Shown: in pieces, positions 22,180-33,714 of the stretch | Position numbering within the stretch: the stretch's first letter is position 1 | How the letters are laid out: each line of letters starts with the position of its first letter | Assembly: GCF_047948215.1 (NCBI RefSeq) | Contig: NC_134465.1 | Location: 45,618,446 to 45,682,445, forward strand | Source of the DNA: Lycorma delicatula | Lineage: Eukaryota; Arthropoda; Insecta; Hemiptera; Fulgoridae | Reading direction: 5' to 3' | Length of the DNA: 64,000 nt | The notes under the pieces: generated by a model | Told to the model about the DNA's origin: nothing | What the model saw: the letters and a program-made list of their open reading frames with translations, nothing else | Databases searched by the model: none | Made by a program: the position numbers and the translations under genes

Positions 22180-22333
22180 AGGATTTTCAAATCGTCATAA
22201 CTACGTATGAATATGAATTTTTTTAGTGCTCTTTTTTTGCTATGCAAGTAACACTAATGGATTTTTCATGTACTATCAATCAATTTTATGGTTAGGGCTT
22301 TGCCCCTGAACCCCGAGAAACATGATTGAATTC
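22180..22333 (-). repeat. Conserved segment downstream of the 49-codon ORF, copy 1
   Basis: Read on the minus strand, this runs from after the ORF stop through gagcactaaaaaa-type sequence to tatgacgatttgaaaatcc. It is matched almost along its length by 55305-55445, showing that the element extends beyond the ORF and that both copies end at about the same point. Confidence 0.75.
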
Positions 22334-22483
22334 TCATGGTTGCGAGAAATTTTCGTATTTACATCCTCGTTCGTCCTCCAGGTGCTGATCTTTTTCCTCT
22401 TTGTTTTTTTGTTCTCGTGAAACTCCAGTACGCATAGCGGCAATTGATGATTGTTGTAAATTTGATCTCTTCTTAGAGGGCAT
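22334..22483 (-). CDS. 49-codon ORF linked to family B, copy 1
   Basis: ATG at 22483, TGA at 22334-22336. The product begins MPSKKRSNLQQSSIAAMRTG and ends CKYENFSQP; it is very basic/acidic and hydrophilic with a KNKEEKDQHLEDER stretch. The copy at 55155-55304 differs by one residue (Q10 to E10). The opening (KKRSNL then a charged, Gln/Glu-rich helix) is reminiscent of the N-termini of Helitron-type Rep/helicase proteins in animals, so this may be the truncated first part of such a protein. That link is weak, and the function is unknown. It sits just beyond the right end of family B. Confidence 0.45.
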   Translation of the reverse strand: MPSKKRSNLQQSSIAAMRTGVSREQKNKEEKDQHLEDERGCKYENFSQP

Positions 22484-22905
22484 AATACTTAAAAAAATCT
22501 GATGTGGACACTACATGACTTCCTTGTACGTGTATTAAATTACATAGACACATTTTTTTAAAATGAAAAGTATATCAAACTTTATTTCATTAATAACTTC
22601 TGATATTTTTTCATAATTTTTTTTTTATTACTATTAAATTTTGTTGTAAAACATTTTACAATCAGAGATTAATAATTATTAATAAATCAATATCTTTAAT
22701 TTAAAAAAAAAGTTAAAAATAAAACAAAAAGGAGATGGAGTTTGATTCGAACCGATGTTCCTTCCTCTTGTAAGATCCAAATATTTCATTAATTAAAATT
22801 CTATTTGGCTATAACTCTGAAACCGATGAAAATAAGTACCACTTATGATAAATCGTTGAAAAGCTTTCAATGAGTGTTTGTTACTACAGTCTCTTACAAG
22901 GAAGT
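22484..22905 (-). repeat. Family B repeat, copy 2 (internally deleted)
   Basis: Reverse orientation: CATGACTTCCTTGTACG at about 22514-22530 through to acaaggaagt at 22905. The middle (the part with ggactgttgtaacatct) is missing. It is joined directly to the 49-codon ORF segment. Confidence 0.85.
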
Positions 22906-23470
22906 AAAAACTAAATTACATAAGACAAAATAATAGCCTATAATAATGTAAATATTACATATTTTACGGATATTGATTAAAGAAAAATGGATAGTCATTT
23001 TGCTTTATTATATTTCTGTTATTATGTTTACAGAAATATAATGGAATAAAAGGATTAATTATTGTTTCTTTAATGAATATCTTTAATTTACAACTTCAAG
23101 GGTGCTAAGACTCCGATCTGGAACGTAGCTTGAAACCTTCCCTGGTATAACGAATTTATTATGAAAATTAGAAAGCAATCGGTCTGTTGGTTTTTGCATG
23201 ATGCTGTTGCAAACAAACAAATAGACAAATAGCCATTATTTATGATATTCCATACTTTTTATTAGATATTAAGTCTGTCTGTTAATAATTACTGAATGAA
23301 AGAACCACTTACTGAAAGTTCATGAGTAGTAAATTTTTAAAATTAAAGAGCTAAAAATAAATAGAAACGAAATTATGATATAGTACACCAAAAAGGGTTT
23401 TGTCTAAATCTTAAATTTATTTCATTATGAGAATTTAGTTATCCAGCTTCTCAATAGATTTGACAGTTTT
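22906..23470. other. A+T-rich spacer without recognised feature
   Basis: Nothing recognised. Confidence 0.5.
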
Positions 23471-23471
23471 T

Positions 23472-24593
23472 ACTTCTTTGTATGAAGTAAAGGAAATACT
23501 GTGATTGCGAAAAGTTTTGGTTTTCAGTTTTCCACGGAAATATCCATTTTGATCATCCCTGAATCCATTTTGACTAGTTTCGGCGTGACTAGTACGTAAG
23601 TAGTTTCGTGGGTTTGACTAGTACGTACGTATTTATCTCGCATAACTCAAAAACGATTAACCGTAGAATATTGAAATTTTGGGTTAGGACTATTGTAACA
23701 TCTAGTTGTGAATCTCCTCTTTTGATTGCAATCAACTGGACCAAAATCCAAAATATTTGGGTTTTGGACTTTTTCTAAACTGCAGTAATAAGTTCTTATT
23801 GAGAGCTTTACAACTATATCTTAAGTGATACTTATTTTCATTGGTTCCAGAGTTATAGTTAAATAACATTTTTATTAATGAAATATTTGGATCTTACAAG
23901 GGGAAGGCACATCGATTCGAATTTGACTTCATTTGTTTATTTTTTTAAATTTAAATATATTGATTTATTAATAATTATTAACCGGTGTTGCGATGTCGAC
24001 GGGACGCCCTTGGTTAACAGCGTTGCGGTAGATTTTAAAGCGAGGGTGGACTGTATGTGTTCATACGTGATGAATGAAAACAACACCTTGTTGATTATTG
24101 AAGGATTGTTTAATTGTACGCCGTCTTGGCGGTTTAAAATAATTTTGTAACATAACACTTGTAACTTATAACTTAACGTTAAAGATAGCAAACATAAATT
24201 AAATAAAACTTAAAGTAATGTGCTCATCCGAACAAGAATTGAAAGAGTCCATCCGAACGCGACCGCCTTGGGTGAGGTATGAATGCAGACTCGTTAGAAG
24301 ACGCTACGTACAGTGCTCGAGGGAGCAGCTTGTAACGTAGATTGGTGTGATGGTCTGGCCACCATAGTTTACCGTGGCTACCTTAGCCACCGCTAGGTTT
24401 CAGCACCCGACGTTAAGAGGGGGTGAAAACGTAACAACCTGTCATTGTAAAAAAAATTACAATAAATAATAATTCAATAATAACAATAAATAAAAAAACA
24501 TGAAGAAAATCAGAAGTTATTAGTGAAAAAATAATTTTATGTACTTTAATAGGCGTACAAGGAAGTCATGTATTGTCCACATCCGATTTTTTC
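23472..24593 (+). repeat. Family B repeat, copy 3, interrupted
   Basis: From acttctttgtatgaagtaaa to CGTACAAGGAAGT (24554-24566) and the conserved tail gtccacatccgatttttt. Consensus sequence breaks at 23982 (after attattaacc) and resumes at 24438 (tgtcattgtaaaa), leaving a foreign block between. Confidence 0.85.
23983..24437. mobile_element. Uncharacterised G+C-rich insertion in family B
   Basis: About 455 bp of higher G+C content absent from the six other family B copies. Possible 4-bp duplication aacc at 23979-23982 and 24434-24437. No terminal inverted repeat, no A-tail and no protein recognised. The open frames at 23878-24150 and 23937-24191 straddle the junction and are not genes. Confidence 0.65.
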
Positions 24594-25231
24594 AGTTTAT
24601 ATACTGCTGAAGGAGAAGTGTTTCGGGCATCTTTTATCTACAAGATTCAAACGTAGATTATGCTTAGCATTTTTCATCAAATATTTTTCACTACATAATG
24701 TTCATACGTTATTTCTACGCATACTTCGAGGTTATTTGGTGAATGAATTATAAATATATTATTTACATCGTGCATGTACTGTTAACAAATAGAATGTATT
24801 ATTGTTTGGAAATTAGTTAAAATTATACTGCGAAATTTCTATAAAGGACTCAAAGCTCGTTTGAGTGTTTAAATTGGAAATGGCATGTGTTTAACTTTCA
24901 CACCCATATGAGCAATTTGTGGAACAATAAATTTTCAATTCTATCCGGGAAATAATAATTTTTTTCCTTCTTGTCAAACACATTTATTTATTTGTATATT
25001 AGCTGAAAAAATCATAATTATTTACTATCTGATAAAGTTCTCTTAAAATTGACATAGGTATTTCCAAGAATAACAAACATTCCATGCCAAGTTTGTTAAA
25101 CTAAGTGAGGATTAATGTGGTTTCCCGCTGCTTTTTTCATCACGTCAAACATATTGTTATACATTGGTAAGTTAATCAGACCGAAATGCAAGGAAATTAT
25201 CAGTTCTACAACTAGCATTTTCATTCTATTA
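24594..25231. other. A+T-rich sequence without recognisable feature
   Basis: Nothing recognised. Confidence 0.5.
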
Positions 25232-26012
25232 ATATTACCAGCAGACTCGGAAATATTTCGCTATTGCTAGATTTGAGTATATATATATATATATATATAG
25301 ATTAAATGAACACAATTGAAAGTTTGATAAAACATTAACAAAATGAACATTACGGAACTTCACAAAATTTAACCTTTCACTTTAGAAAAATCAGAATGTA
25401 AATGAATCCAGTTGACAAAATAACAGCACTACCTATCGGATTTAATTCAAACCACTCTATAAAAACAGTAATCGGTTAAAAATACCCCTAACTTTCTTTG
25501 TACTGGTCAAACCGAGAATTCCAATAGCTTTAAACCTTCTCCGGACAACGCGGACCATTTTCCAAAAACCCGCGCGTAAATCGATCCGATAGTTTTTTAG
25601 TTAATAGCAGACTCACATACAAACATTGCCTTTTATATATATATATATATATATAGAAGAAGAAAATCTGTTTGTTTATTTGTTTGTTTGTTTCGTAAAT
25701 ATCTCGATACCAGCGCCACCTAGCGGGTATATTTTTGGAAAAAACTTTCTTTCACGTAACTAATATATATTCTGAATATGAGCCAAATCGGACCATAAAT
25801 AACATTTTTCGAAATATCTCGATCCCGGCGTCACCTAGCGGGTCCAAATTAATTCAGAAACCTTCGCGGGTGCGCGCATAACTGACCAAAGTTTCATCAC
25901 AATCGGATGAATGCTTTAGGAACGCAAACGGGACAAACAAACAAAATTTCATTTATATATATATATATATATAGATAGATAGATATAGATATATAGATAG
26001 ATAGATAAGGAT
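25232..26012 (+). repeat. Family E repeat block with three (TA)n tracts
   Basis: TA tracts at about 25278-25299, 25634-25654 and 25952-25972, the last followed by TAGA repeats to 26008. Between them is an internal duplication: aaatatctcgataccagcg and aaatatctcgatcccggcg, each followed by a variant of cacctagcgggt. The segment gctattgctagatttgagta near 25260 recurs inverted at 48760-48790. Non-coding. Confidence 0.75.
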
Positions 26013-26892
26013 TGGTTGTATAATGTACATCATTACTTTAAGAGAAAACAATTTTAAATAATACCTTTTTTACTTCAAATGTTTTACACCCATAAATAAG
26101 AGTGTGATAGATGTTATAAACGACGAATTAATGTATTCCTTCGAAAGAAAAACAAGTATTATTTACCCAACCGATACGATTATTAGAAAATAACAATTAC
26201 CCCATTATTGTATTATCAATGGAAGAGTTAAATATTTAGCTCTTTAAAGTTTAAAACCTCTATTATCTTTGTCATAGTTTTTTAATTGTTTTGTTAATTT
26301 TAATTGTTCAGTATACATTAGTACCTATTGTTATTAACTTATTAAACTGTAAAACAACTCTCTTTCTCTTCCTCGGATTAGAATATTCATTAAATATTAA
26401 TGGAATTTGAGGAGTGCACTTGACTTGAGGTAGAAGTAAGTGTGGTTATTTGTAGTTTGTGAAAGGTGACCCATTAAGTTTCTCATAATATTCATTAAGA
26501 AATATTGTGAATTGGAAGTTATCAGACGTCTTTGTTGGTCTTTAGTTTACATTAAACTTTCTAAATCATACGCCTTATAATGTATCCTTTTAAAGAGAAA
26601 GCTTTTACATTAAATACCCTTTAATCTTAACTTATGCATCATTAATAGTTTCTATTTAACATGACTCTTTTGTATGGTAAAAAATCTCAATTCTTGTTTT
26701 TAATTATATAATTAATGTTGTGCGGTAACTTTGTACAGAATACGTTAAACTCTGTAGACAATTCCATTTTCAACTCAATGCAAAAAATGAAATCAAAAAA
26801 CATTCAGTCAAGTCTAAACTTTCACTTAATCATTTTTCTACTACGTAAAATTTCTTTTATATTTCATTATATTTTTTCTTCGTGTATATACA
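26013..26892. other. A+T-rich sequence without recognisable feature
   Basis: The frame at 26715-26906 shows no family resemblance. Confidence 0.5.
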
Positions 26893-27261
26893 CACGCGCA
26901 GAGTGATTCAGGGAAACTGGAAATTTTGAAATTAGTTTTGGTAGCCCTGGGTGAGTGTCAGCGCTGAATAACGGATAGAACCCTGCTCACAACATTTTGC
27001 CATTTAGTTATCGTTGATACTTGAAATGGTGCCCAAAGTACTTTTGCTATAAAAACTTTTTATAGAAATAATGACGGTGTAGCGCTGCGCGTAAATAACT
27101 TTGCCACCAGTTTAATTTAGGACACCACGATCGTGTTCTGTCATCACATGAAATTAACACACGGATAACTAATTTTGTGGCTAGCAATAAAAAATAAACC
27201 TTTAAGCCAGGCATGACCAAAATAAAGCCCGCGTAATGAAATTATGCGGCCGCGAAAACTT
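26893..27261 (+). pseudogene. DDE transposon 5' end and transposase N-terminus (part 1)
   Basis: Begins CAGAGTGATTCAGGG near 26899, an LT-like terminus. From about 27040 it encodes STFAIKTFYRNNDGVAL, then after a frameshift FNLGHHDRVLSSHEINTRIT, matching the N-terminal HTH region (FxNNDSV ... HDRVPS ... ILxWV) of insect mariner-related transposases. The frame is broken and the coding sequence resumes at about 28840 after a family C insertion. Confidence 0.65.
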
Positions 27262-27958
27262 TTCAGTATTAGTTTTTAGGTAGATTTCATAAGAAAACTA
27301 CCTAATGTAATGGGTACCATGATTCGACTTCAGAAAAATTTCGACATATCTTCGCGTTTCACATCCTTCAGACCCCAAAACCACCGTCAGCTCAAAAGTT
27401 TATATATATACATAGTGATTCAGGAGGATAAGGCAATACTTTGACAACTCATTCTAGAGGCTAAAAATAAGAAAAAAGTTCATATAAACATAGGTCCGAA
27501 AACGCTTCGTTAGCGAATTATATAGGTGAAAGATTTCGCCCGAGTTTCAGTTCCTCCGGGTAAATTAAGGCTTTCTGAAATTCCGGGAAGGTCAATTAAG
27601 GGGCAAATTTAATTGTTTCATATGGTTTTGGAGCTGGGAAATCGAAAAAATTAGGTCCCAGAACTGTATCTCTCTTAGTTTCTAAGATATTTCGTGTAAA
27701 ACGTCAAAAATAGGGTCAAAAAACACATTTTTTTTACGTTTGACGTACAATAACGTTGTTAAATTGGCAATAAATCACACATTTTTTAAACATAAATTGT
27801 AGAGAATTTAATTATAAGAAGATTGATGTAAATAATGTCAACAAAAAATAAATAAAATTTTAAACATGTCGACTTTTATTAACAACAAAACCGACGAAAA
27901 CTTAGAAGAAAATGTTACAAAAAAATAAATGTAAAATGTGTAGGAGCTCCATCAAGTT

Positions 27959-27999
<41 letters not shown>

Positions 28000-28625
28000 C
28001 TTTCTTGTTGACACGATAACTGCCGTAATTTTGCGCCAATCATTTTCAAATTGTTCCTTAAAAATAGCTCGTCCCAAAATCTCGTTAGAGTTCGTTAACG
28101 GCCTAAATCAGACCATCATGGTGAAAATGGGAGGTGGCTTTTTCGATAAAGAAATGTCGCTATAACTTTCTTATTAAGTTAAACATCGAATATGTTTAAA
28201 CTTCAAACTATTCTTTGGATAAGGGCTAAAAACCTTTACAAGTAAAGTTTTTTAATATCACCAACCATAGGCCAAGAGATGAAAAAAATGGGATTCTGAA
28301 GACGAAAAAAAATCATACCTTTCTTAATAGGCACAGTATCGAATCGGTTTAAAGTGGTCGTTAGTCCTCTAAACATTACCCAAAAATTTTGTCTGAAACA
28401 ATTATTGACATGATCAACCCCTTACGACAAGGGTGACCAAAATGTTGCTGGAATTGTAAAAAGATGGGGCTTGTCGTTGCTAAACATGTAAAACTTTTTT
28501 TCACATGCAACCATTTATTGAGTAAATTTGAAGTTTTTCTTAACTTTAAGTGGTAATCTTTTTTATCTCCTACTTAGCACCGGTGAAATCTACCTCCTCC
28601 TTTCGGCGTGCCGAAAGGGATTTTT
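27262..28625 (+). repeat. Family C repeat, copy 2, split by an LT fragment
   Basis: Matches 6730-7548, with 27262-27410 as the left part and 27961-28625 as the right part, the break being in the TA tract. Confidence 0.85.
27411..27960 (+). mobile_element. LT fragment (left TIR and inner edge), inserted in a TA tract
   Basis: Starts CATAGTGATTCAGGAGG at 27411 after tatatatata and follows 14009-14535 closely to ctccatcaagttgg at 27960, where (TA)n resumes. One arm only; no transposase. It contains the segment ttccgggaaggtcaattaag that the left arm at 14 kb lacks. Confidence 0.9.
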
Positions 28626-28839
28626 TTTATAAGCAATTAATTAATGGAAAATACGGAAATTTAAAAAAACTTGCCAATAAATATTTTGTAATCTTAAGCT
28701 CAACTTATATTTGTGAACAAACTTTTTCTTTATTGAATCTAAATAAAAGTACGACAAATTCTATAATAAAATTTTGCTTTCTTAAATTAATCGTTTTTTT
28801 AATTTTAATATTTTTTTCGGACCGTGAGAAAAGTTTTTT
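28626..28839. other. A+T-rich junction
   Basis: No feature recognised between family C and the second half of the transposase remnant. Confidence 0.4.
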
Positions 28840-29740
28840 TCCAGTTCGGCCTGGAGGCAAAAACTGTTGGCCCAGCCTTCTTTAGGCGGTGTGCGACCAT
28901 TCGATACCAAGACTGTTCGAACTGCTATCAAAAGAAGTCCACAATGTCCAATTCATCGTCATGTAGTAGTTTACGGTTGCATTGTTCAAATGTTCGAATA
29001 ATCCTGTTGCAGGATTTACTTTACCATCTGTACAAGTTACACCAGAACTAAATCCAAATACTAAAAAAGGGCCATCAATTTTGTAAACGAACGGTCGTAA
29101 AGAAAAATGAGGACAGTGACTGTAAACAAATTGTGGATGTAGGACTAGTCCATCGAAATCGATTTGTTAATAAATAAAATTTCTGTTTTTTGGCATAAAA
29201 AAATCCTACACAGCTACACCAGCGCCCAATACAAAATAATTATTTACCGTGTGGTGTGCTTTGTTATCTTATGGTACAGTAAGCATTTTGAAAACGAGTA
29301 TAGCCTCACGACTACAATCGCATGAGATCGATACGTCGCTATGGTGAAAACTTCGTTACACAAATAATTCCACCGATTATTCACAACGATTGGTTTTTTA
29401 AAAAAGTGGATCGAATCACATACGGTACAAATATCGATGGCTATTGTTCTCTAATTGTTCGGTAATTCCATGTCCTACTACGTCTCCTGATTTTTCGGTG
29501 TGTGATCTCTTCTGGTGGGATAACTTGTAAAGCAAAGGTGTAGAGTAGTCTACCTGCTATGATAGAACAACCCCCGAGTAAATATTCGCAAAAACAATAA
29601 TTCTTAAAATATCCTGTTAGAATGTTGTTTCGAACCGTTCATAGTTTTACCACGACACTTCAAGAATGTCTAAACAGAGATCACATCCTGCAAAATGTGG
29701 TCTTCAAAAATAAATTTTGTGTTTATATTCATAGATAACA
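28840..29740 (+). pseudogene. DDE transposase C-terminal part (part 2 of the 26.9-kb element)
   Basis: In shifting frames: VRPFDTKTVRTAIKRSPQCP (compare VRxSIQRSPxRS in relatives) at about 28885-28950, ILLQDLLYHLYK at 29003-29038, and near the end FTTTLQECLNRDHILQNVVF at about 29650-29710, the family's C-terminal signature. The catalytic core between is heavily decayed with many stops. Together with 26893-27261 it represents one old element split by family C. Confidence 0.65.
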
Positions 29741-29749
29741 TATTTTTTT

Positions 29750-30846
29750 ACTTCCTTGTACGAAGTAAAGGAAGTATTGTAATCGCCAAAAATTTAGGTT
29801 TTCAGATTTCAACGGAAATATCCATTTTTACCATCCCTTAAATCAATATTGTTTAGTTTCGGCGTGACGTAGATACATACATACATACCTCGCATAACTC
29901 AAAAATGACTAGCCATAGAATGTTGAAATTTTGTATCTAGGACTGTTGTAACATCTAGTTGTGTACCTCCCCTTTTGATTGAAATCGACTGGACCAAAAT
30001 CCTAATTTTTTGTATTTTTATCCAATCGATCAAAACCAAAAAAAAAAGTTAAGAAAAATTTACTGCAGTTAAGAAAAAATCCAACTTTTTCTTCAGTAAT
30101 AAGCCCTCATTGAGAGCTTTCCAACGATATATCTTAAGTGATACTTATTTTCATTGGTTGCAGAGGTATAACCAAATGAAATTGTAATTAATGGAATATC
30201 TGGGTTTTACAAGAGCACATAGGTTCGAATCAGACTTCATCTTCTTTTTTTTCTTTTTTTTTTAATGTAAATACATTTATTTTTTAATAATTATTAACCT
30301 CTGATTATAAAAGAGTTTGACAATAAATAATAATAATCATAATAATAATTATAATAATAATAATATGTGATCAGGAAAAGAAGATCGCAATTCTATGGAC
30401 ACATATACAGAATGGAGAATACCAGACTAACAAAACAGATCTTCACCCTACTAAACACTCACAAAAACAAGATGACCTGGCTTAAAGAGATAGACAATGA
30501 CCTAGTAAACAATTCAATAGACTCAGACATTTTAAAAGACAGAGCAACATTCAGAAAAACAATACAGGAATTACAGTTTCAGGAGAGGAAAAAACTCACT
30601 TGTAGAAGAGGGAGAAAATGGACTCAAGAAGACAAAGACACCACTCTAGAAAAATGAAAGAAGCATGGGCTAAAAAGTTAATTAAGCGTGCCCTCTAAAT
30701 GGGCTATTCGAAAAGAAAAAAAAAACAAAAAATATCAGCGTTATTAATGAAATAAAATTTTATGTACTTTTTATTTTTAAAAAATATGTATATGTAATTT
30801 TATTAGCGTACAAGGAAGTCATGTGGTGTCCACGTCAGATTTTTTC
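29750..30846 (+). repeat. Family B repeat, copy 4, interrupted by an L-beta fragment
   Basis: ACTTCCTTGTACG at 29750, CGTACAAGGAAGT at 30807-30819, and the conserved tail gtccacgtcagatttttt to about 30846. A LINE piece occupies about 30365-30729. Confidence 0.9.
30365..30729 (+). pseudogene. L-beta LINE ORF2 C-terminal fragment
   Basis: Frame 30367-30657 encodes RKRRSQFYGHIYRMENTRLT and continues with Lys/Asp-rich sequence to KDTTLEK, then EAWAKKLIKRAL in the next frame and an A-rich tail at about 30715-30729. The FxGHIxRMxxxRLxK pattern is typical of the post-RT region of CR1/RTE/Jockey-like LINEs. It resembles the family at 31310-31990 and probably the RT at 63190. 5' truncated, with no catalytic residues. 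Confidence 0.65.
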
Positions 30847-31309
30847 TTTGTTAATGATCATTATCTAAATTATATATCTACTGTATTTTATCTATTCTTT
30901 TCATCTCTTTTTATTCAGTTGAAATTTTATAGGTAATTTTTACCGATTTATTTATATCATGGTCGTTTTCTTTGCTTTATTGACCCTAGCTGTAATCACC
31001 AGTATTATGCAAAATACCTTTTGTTTCAATGTAACTTTCTTGATTGAACATTGTAAATAATAGTTAACCCTTTACTCGAGCAAGCGCACGCACAGATATA
31101 GACGCTACAGCCTAAAAAAATGAAGTTAAATATTCTTGAAGGATTTAAACCTTCGATTTTTACTATCCTACAGGATTTATATACACCATGACTACAAAGT
31201 CTTCTCCTATATAAACAAATAAACATAAATTATTTAATTTAATATATTTATACATAAAACATATAATTTTCAAATTAAAAATTAAAAAAAAAAAAATGAT
31301 AATGACGAA
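30847..31309. other. A+T-rich spacer
   Basis: Nothing recognised. Confidence 0.5.
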
Positions 31310-31990
31310 GAAGGAGAATGTTTCCAAGATTTAAGGGATTATACAACCAGAGTAAGACCAGTAATCCTATACATCACTGAAATATTACACCTAACCAAAC
31401 TTGAAAAATGGCTTAAGATTGATAGAAGTTTACTTAGGGGAATCCTTGGCTCAAATAGTAACAGAGGAGAGATACAGATCTATCAAAATCAATAAGTCCT
31501 AGAAACAGCGATAGCACGGTTATATTTCTTGGGGTATATAATCAACATGGACCTAAACAGATTAAATAAATAAATCATTGACAAGCTGAGGAACATGAAA
31601 ATTAAATCAAATAACCAGAAACCTCAACAGATAGCAGAAAGGTGAAGGGTCGAGAACAGACAGCAGAAATTAAATTCAAGAAAAAGCATGCTAAGGAAGA
31701 CAAAAAGGGATAAAGCAAGGAGCAGGATAATTAGAGAGAAACTTAAATCGGGAAGCTTTGACGAATCAATCGGAAAATCGAACTCATGTGGTTTGGTATA
31801 TTGAAAGGATGGATGAGGGAAGATTACCAAACATGATGGTGCAAGCAGAGGAAGCAGATGAAGAGCAAGGGGTAGACTAGGAATGAAATGAATAAATACG
31901 GAGATGAAGGAAGTGTGCAAGAGAGGGAATGTGGTGAAAATAATGGAAGAAAAATGGTTCATAAAACGAGGTAGGTGTAGACATTTGTAG
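31310..31990 (+). pseudogene. Decayed L-beta LINE 3' region
   Basis: Plus-strand pieces read PVILYITEILHLTKLEKWLK, SLLRGILGSNSNRGEIQIY, IARLYFLGYIINMD, then in another frame a W/LVY-KRMDEGRLPNMM-like segment and EVCKRGNVVKIMEEKW. This is the order expected after the RT domain (a YxxE block, then the GH/RM-type block). Frame changes are frequent. The Phe/Leu-rich minus-strand frames here are antisense artefacts. Confidence 0.55.
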
Positions 31991-32278
31991 AAGCCCCAAC
32001 CTGAGGAAATTTGGATTAAAGGGAACTGAAAATAATGATGTTAAAAGTTTTTTTTTATGACAGGGAGAAGAAGGACAGAAAGAAAATGGACAGTGGAGCA
32101 AAAAGGAAGATATGACGAAAAATAAGAAACGCATAGAAGAAGGGAAAGAACTATAAAAAAATTATATTTGCGCAGTCGTAAGTTGATATTTTTGCTTAAA
32201 AAAAATAATAATAATACGTGCATCCTAATACACATTTCTTTTACTTTCCCGTCTAGATAGCACTATAGCAGAGATATA

Positions 32279-33554
32279 CGAGGTGTGATAAAAAATATGG
32301 TGAATGAATTTTTATAGCGGCAACTGCCGACGCTACATCCATATGCTGTAATTTGTCCAATAGCGTGATCAACTGAGGCAGGCAGGGACAGATTGTAACA
32401 CATTCGAGCTTGCCAGAGCCGCTAGAGTGAGGTTGTGTTTATCGTGTCTGTCGCGCAACATGTATTTTGAACAACGCATTAACATTAAGTTTTGTTTTAA
32501 GTTGCAAAAGAGTGCCAAAGAAGTTCACGAAATGTTAGAATCGGTGTACGGCGATAATGTGGTAACTTTGAAGACTGTGTACAAGTGGTACGACCGATTT
32601 AAAAACGGAAATGAGTCTGTTGAAGACGAGCAGTGTGCGGTACGTCCAGTAACCTCAAAAACAGTTGAAAATGTACAAAAAGTGGAAACAATGGTTCGTT
32701 CCAACAGACGAATGACTATTCGAGAGCTATCGGAAGACCTTAACATCTCGTACGGATCCGTTCAAAGCATTTTAACTAATGATGAATTGCAAAAGACGAG
32801 AGAATGCAAAATTTGTTCCCAGACTTTTGAGTGATGAACAGAAGGAAAATCGAGTGTCAATTTGCACGGCGTTGAAGGGTCGTCTTCATGCAGATCCGGA
32901 CTTCACGGCCAAAATTGTAACTGGAGATGAAAGTTGGGTCTATGGCTGTGACCTTGAGACCAAAATGCAGAGTTCCCAATGGAAAACCAGTTCATCTCCT
33001 CGCCCTAAAAAGGCACGTCAGTCAAAATCCAACATCAAGGTCATGCTGTTGTTTTTTTCGATAGTGAGGGCATAGTGCGATCAGAGTTCGTTCCAAGGGG
33101 AACAACTGTAAACTCTGAATTTTATAAGGGTGTACTGCAACGTTTGCGAAACGACGGCCGATGGCTTCCTTCTTCACCACGACAACGCACCGCCGTGTCA
33201 CACCTCCCTTCTCATTCGCGAGTTTTTGGTCGAAAAAAGTGTTCCTGTCTGTCCACATCCGCCATACTCACCGGATTTAGCACCATGCGACTTTTGGCTC
33301 TTCCCAAAAATTAAAACTGTGCTTAAAGGAAAACGTTTTGATACCATTGCTGACATTGAGAGGGCCACGACCGAGCAGCTGAAAGCCCTTCCGAAAGACG
33401 TCTTCCAGAAATGCCTCCAGTCATGGAGTCAACGTCGGGATAAGTGCATTGCTAGCCAAGGATAGTACTTTGAAGGAGATTAAATCGAATTCTATGTAAC
33501 CTTATTACTTTTTTAAATAAAAAATTATTCACCGTATTTTTTTATTACACCTCG
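32279..33554 (+). mobile_element. Mariner element, about 1.28 kb, with TA target duplication
   Basis: Left end CGAGGTGTGATAAAAAATAT and right end (inward) CGAGGTGTAATAAAAAAATA, TIRs of about 28 bp with few mismatches, each flanked by TA (32277-32278, 33555-33556). The length is normal for a mariner. It is inserted in family A. Confidence 0.95.
32460..33465 (+). pseudogene. Mariner transposase, frameshifted
   Basis: Most likely start ATG at 32460 (MYFEQRINIKFCFKLQKSAK); the in-frame ATG at 32427 lies upstream of the usual start. The N-terminal paired-like HTH region is residues 1-110, ending TIRELSEDLNISYGSVQSIL. After a frameshift near 32800 comes VTGDESWVYGCDLETK with the first catalytic Asp. 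After further frame changes near 33050 and 33140 come HHDNAPPCHTS (second Asp) and YSPDLAPCDFWLFPK (third Asp), then the tail to a TAG at 33463-33465. All three acidic residues survive, giving a DDD core, but at least three frame disruptions rule out a working cut-and-paste transposase. Confidence 0.9.
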
Positions 33555-33679
33555 TAGCTGTAGAAGGGAAAATATTTATAATCGGTCCAGTTTGGAAATA
33601 TTCGGCTTTCACCGGATCTTGATGTTTAGACAATTAAGGAACCTAGAAAACCGGAAAGAAAGTTTCCATCCGGTTGTTA

Positions 33680-33714
<35 letters not shown>

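Noticed and set aside
23878..24191. Open frames on both strands across a family B copy
   Set aside because: They straddle the junction between family B and the foreign insert.
31624..32235. Phe/Leu/Ser-rich minus-strand frames that look like membrane proteins
   Set aside because: Antisense of a purine-rich decayed LINE; composition artefact.
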